This document shows positions 63,643 through 64,000 of a DNA stretch of 64,000 nt, piece by piece (position 1 is the first letter of the stretch; each line of letters begins with the position of its first letter). The notes beneath the pieces were generated by a model, which had not been told where the DNA came from, did no database searches, and saw nothing but the letters and a program-made list of their open reading frames with translations. A program made the position numbers and the translations under genes. Origin of the DNA: an uncultured SAR86 cluster bacterium. Its GTDB lineage: Bacteria; Pseudomonadota; Gammaproteobacteria; Magnimaribacterales; AG-339-G14. Location of the stretch: contig CACOBG010000001.1 in NCBI GenBank assembly GCA_902625415.1, positions 1 to 64,000 of the forward strand. Reading direction: 5' to 3'.

Positions 63643-64000
63643 TTAATCAAGATCGCTGGCATCGTGCCTTTCAGGAATTGCATTATCTTCTGGTCCACTA
63701 GGAGGTCGCCCTACTCTAGCTCCTCTTTTAAAGGCGGGTCTCTCAGAAATTTCCTCGGCCCAACGAACGACGTTTTTATAAGACTTCACGTCTAAAAATT
63801 CTGCTGCGTTGTATGCATTTTTTAGCACCAAATAACCATACCAAGGATGAATTGCCATATCGGCGATATTGTATTCATCACCACAAATGAATTTTCTATT
63901 TTCTAAATTTTTATCCAAGACATCCAATTGACGCTTAACTTCCATGGCAAAACGATTAATGGGATATTCAAATTTTTCTGGAGCATAGGCATAAAAGTGT
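63643..64000 (-). CDS. yghU: YghU-like glutathione S-transferase, 5' part beyond window
   Basis: The frame is open from the right edge to the stop at 63643, so the internal ATG at 63945 is not the true start. The part seen, about 118 aa, has HFYAYAPEKFEYPINRFAMEVKR, GDEYNIADMAI, and the C-terminal ERHDASDLD. This matches E. coli YghU, a GST with disulfide-bond reductase activity that binds two glutathiones. The N-terminal thioredoxin-like half is off the window. The family assignment is firm; the specificity is inferred. Confidence 0.88.
   Translation of the reverse strand, partial: HFYAYAPEKFEYPINRFAMEVKRQLDVLDKNLENRKFICGDEYNIADMAIHPWYGYLVLKNAYNAAEFLDVKSYKNVVRWAEEISERPAFKRGARVGRPPSGPEDNAIPERHDASDLD

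Noticed and set aside
63643-63945. Reading the YghU-like gene as a complete 100-aa protein from ATG 63945
   Set aside because: The frame continues upstream to the window edge with clear YghU sequence, so that ATG is internal.
1-64000. tRNA, rRNA, CRISPR, transposon or riboswitch in the gaps
   Set aside because: I looked in the intergenic gaps (all under 300 bp) and saw no tRNA-like cloverleaf, repeat-spacer array, inverted-repeat ends or transposase. A covariance-model scan would be needed to exclude small RNAs.

Overview
The window is AT-rich and very tightly packed. It looks like a streamlined marine gammaproteobacterium, most likely of the SAR86 type. This is inferred from three things: protein families, gene order and compactness. 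The order leuC-leuD-leuB-asd-(fimV position)-truA-trpF-accD-folC-cvpA-purF matches Pseudomonas and its relatives. Many neighbouring genes overlap by 1-17 nt, and several convergent pairs share their last bases. No rRNA, tRNA, CRISPR array, insertion sequence or phage gene was seen.

Layout. At 1-328 a DUF1289 protein is cut by the left edge and is divergent from acnB (405-2987). From 2980 to 16000 one minus-strand run of 15 genes reads aroC, leuC, leuD, leuB, asd, a short FimV-like remnant, truA, trpF, trpB, trpA, accD, folC, cvpA, purF, which combines amino-acid, fatty-acid, folate and purine synthesis. At 16.0-18.8 kb lie a HAD phosphatase and a lipoprotein N-acyl-homoserine-lactone/penicillin-type acylase. 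From 19.4 to 24.5 kb a minus-strand run reads cysB-type regulator, thrH, prpB, prpC, prpD and a GST. Together with AcnB this supplies the methylcitrate cycle for propionyl-CoA. At 24.5-33 kb are lexA, whose SOS box sits over the -10 and almost touches the ATG, topA, pyrD, a lone SLBB polysaccharide-export protein, nadK and a YhhQ-type transporter. At 33.1-39.6 kb, on the plus strand, are two acyl-CoA dehydrogenases, a short MazG, a YihG-like acyltransferase, Prc protease and exonuclease III.

The right half (39.6-64 kb) is more accessory. It holds a def/CIA30/DUF7064-like/APH-like kinase/SRPBCC/tadA run, a small lipoprotein, an acyl-CoA carboxylase beta subunit with an acyl-CoA ligase, a 35-residue predicted membrane microprotein, a PhyH dioxygenase and a Met-rich outer-membrane-type protein. 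It then carries a mixed catabolic region: VOC protein, enoyl-CoA hydratase, MDR reductase, CmcJ/NvfI-like protein, class III aminotransferase, FMN alpha-hydroxyacid oxidase, SDR, NTF2-like protein, amidase, methyltransferase, aldo/keto reductase, FAD monooxygenase, SnoaL-like protein, a second SDR and two GST-fold proteins, the last (YghU-like) cut by the right edge. Genes here more often have their own Shine-Dalgarno sites and wider spacers than the overlapping core genes.

The points most worth following up are the apparently leaderless lexA, the CysB-type regulator heading a methylcitrate operon with its sulfur-ligand pocket intact, the FimV gene reduced to an anchor plus one TPR, the 35-codon membrane microprotein, and the uncharacterised 49.7-58.7 kb catabolic cluster.
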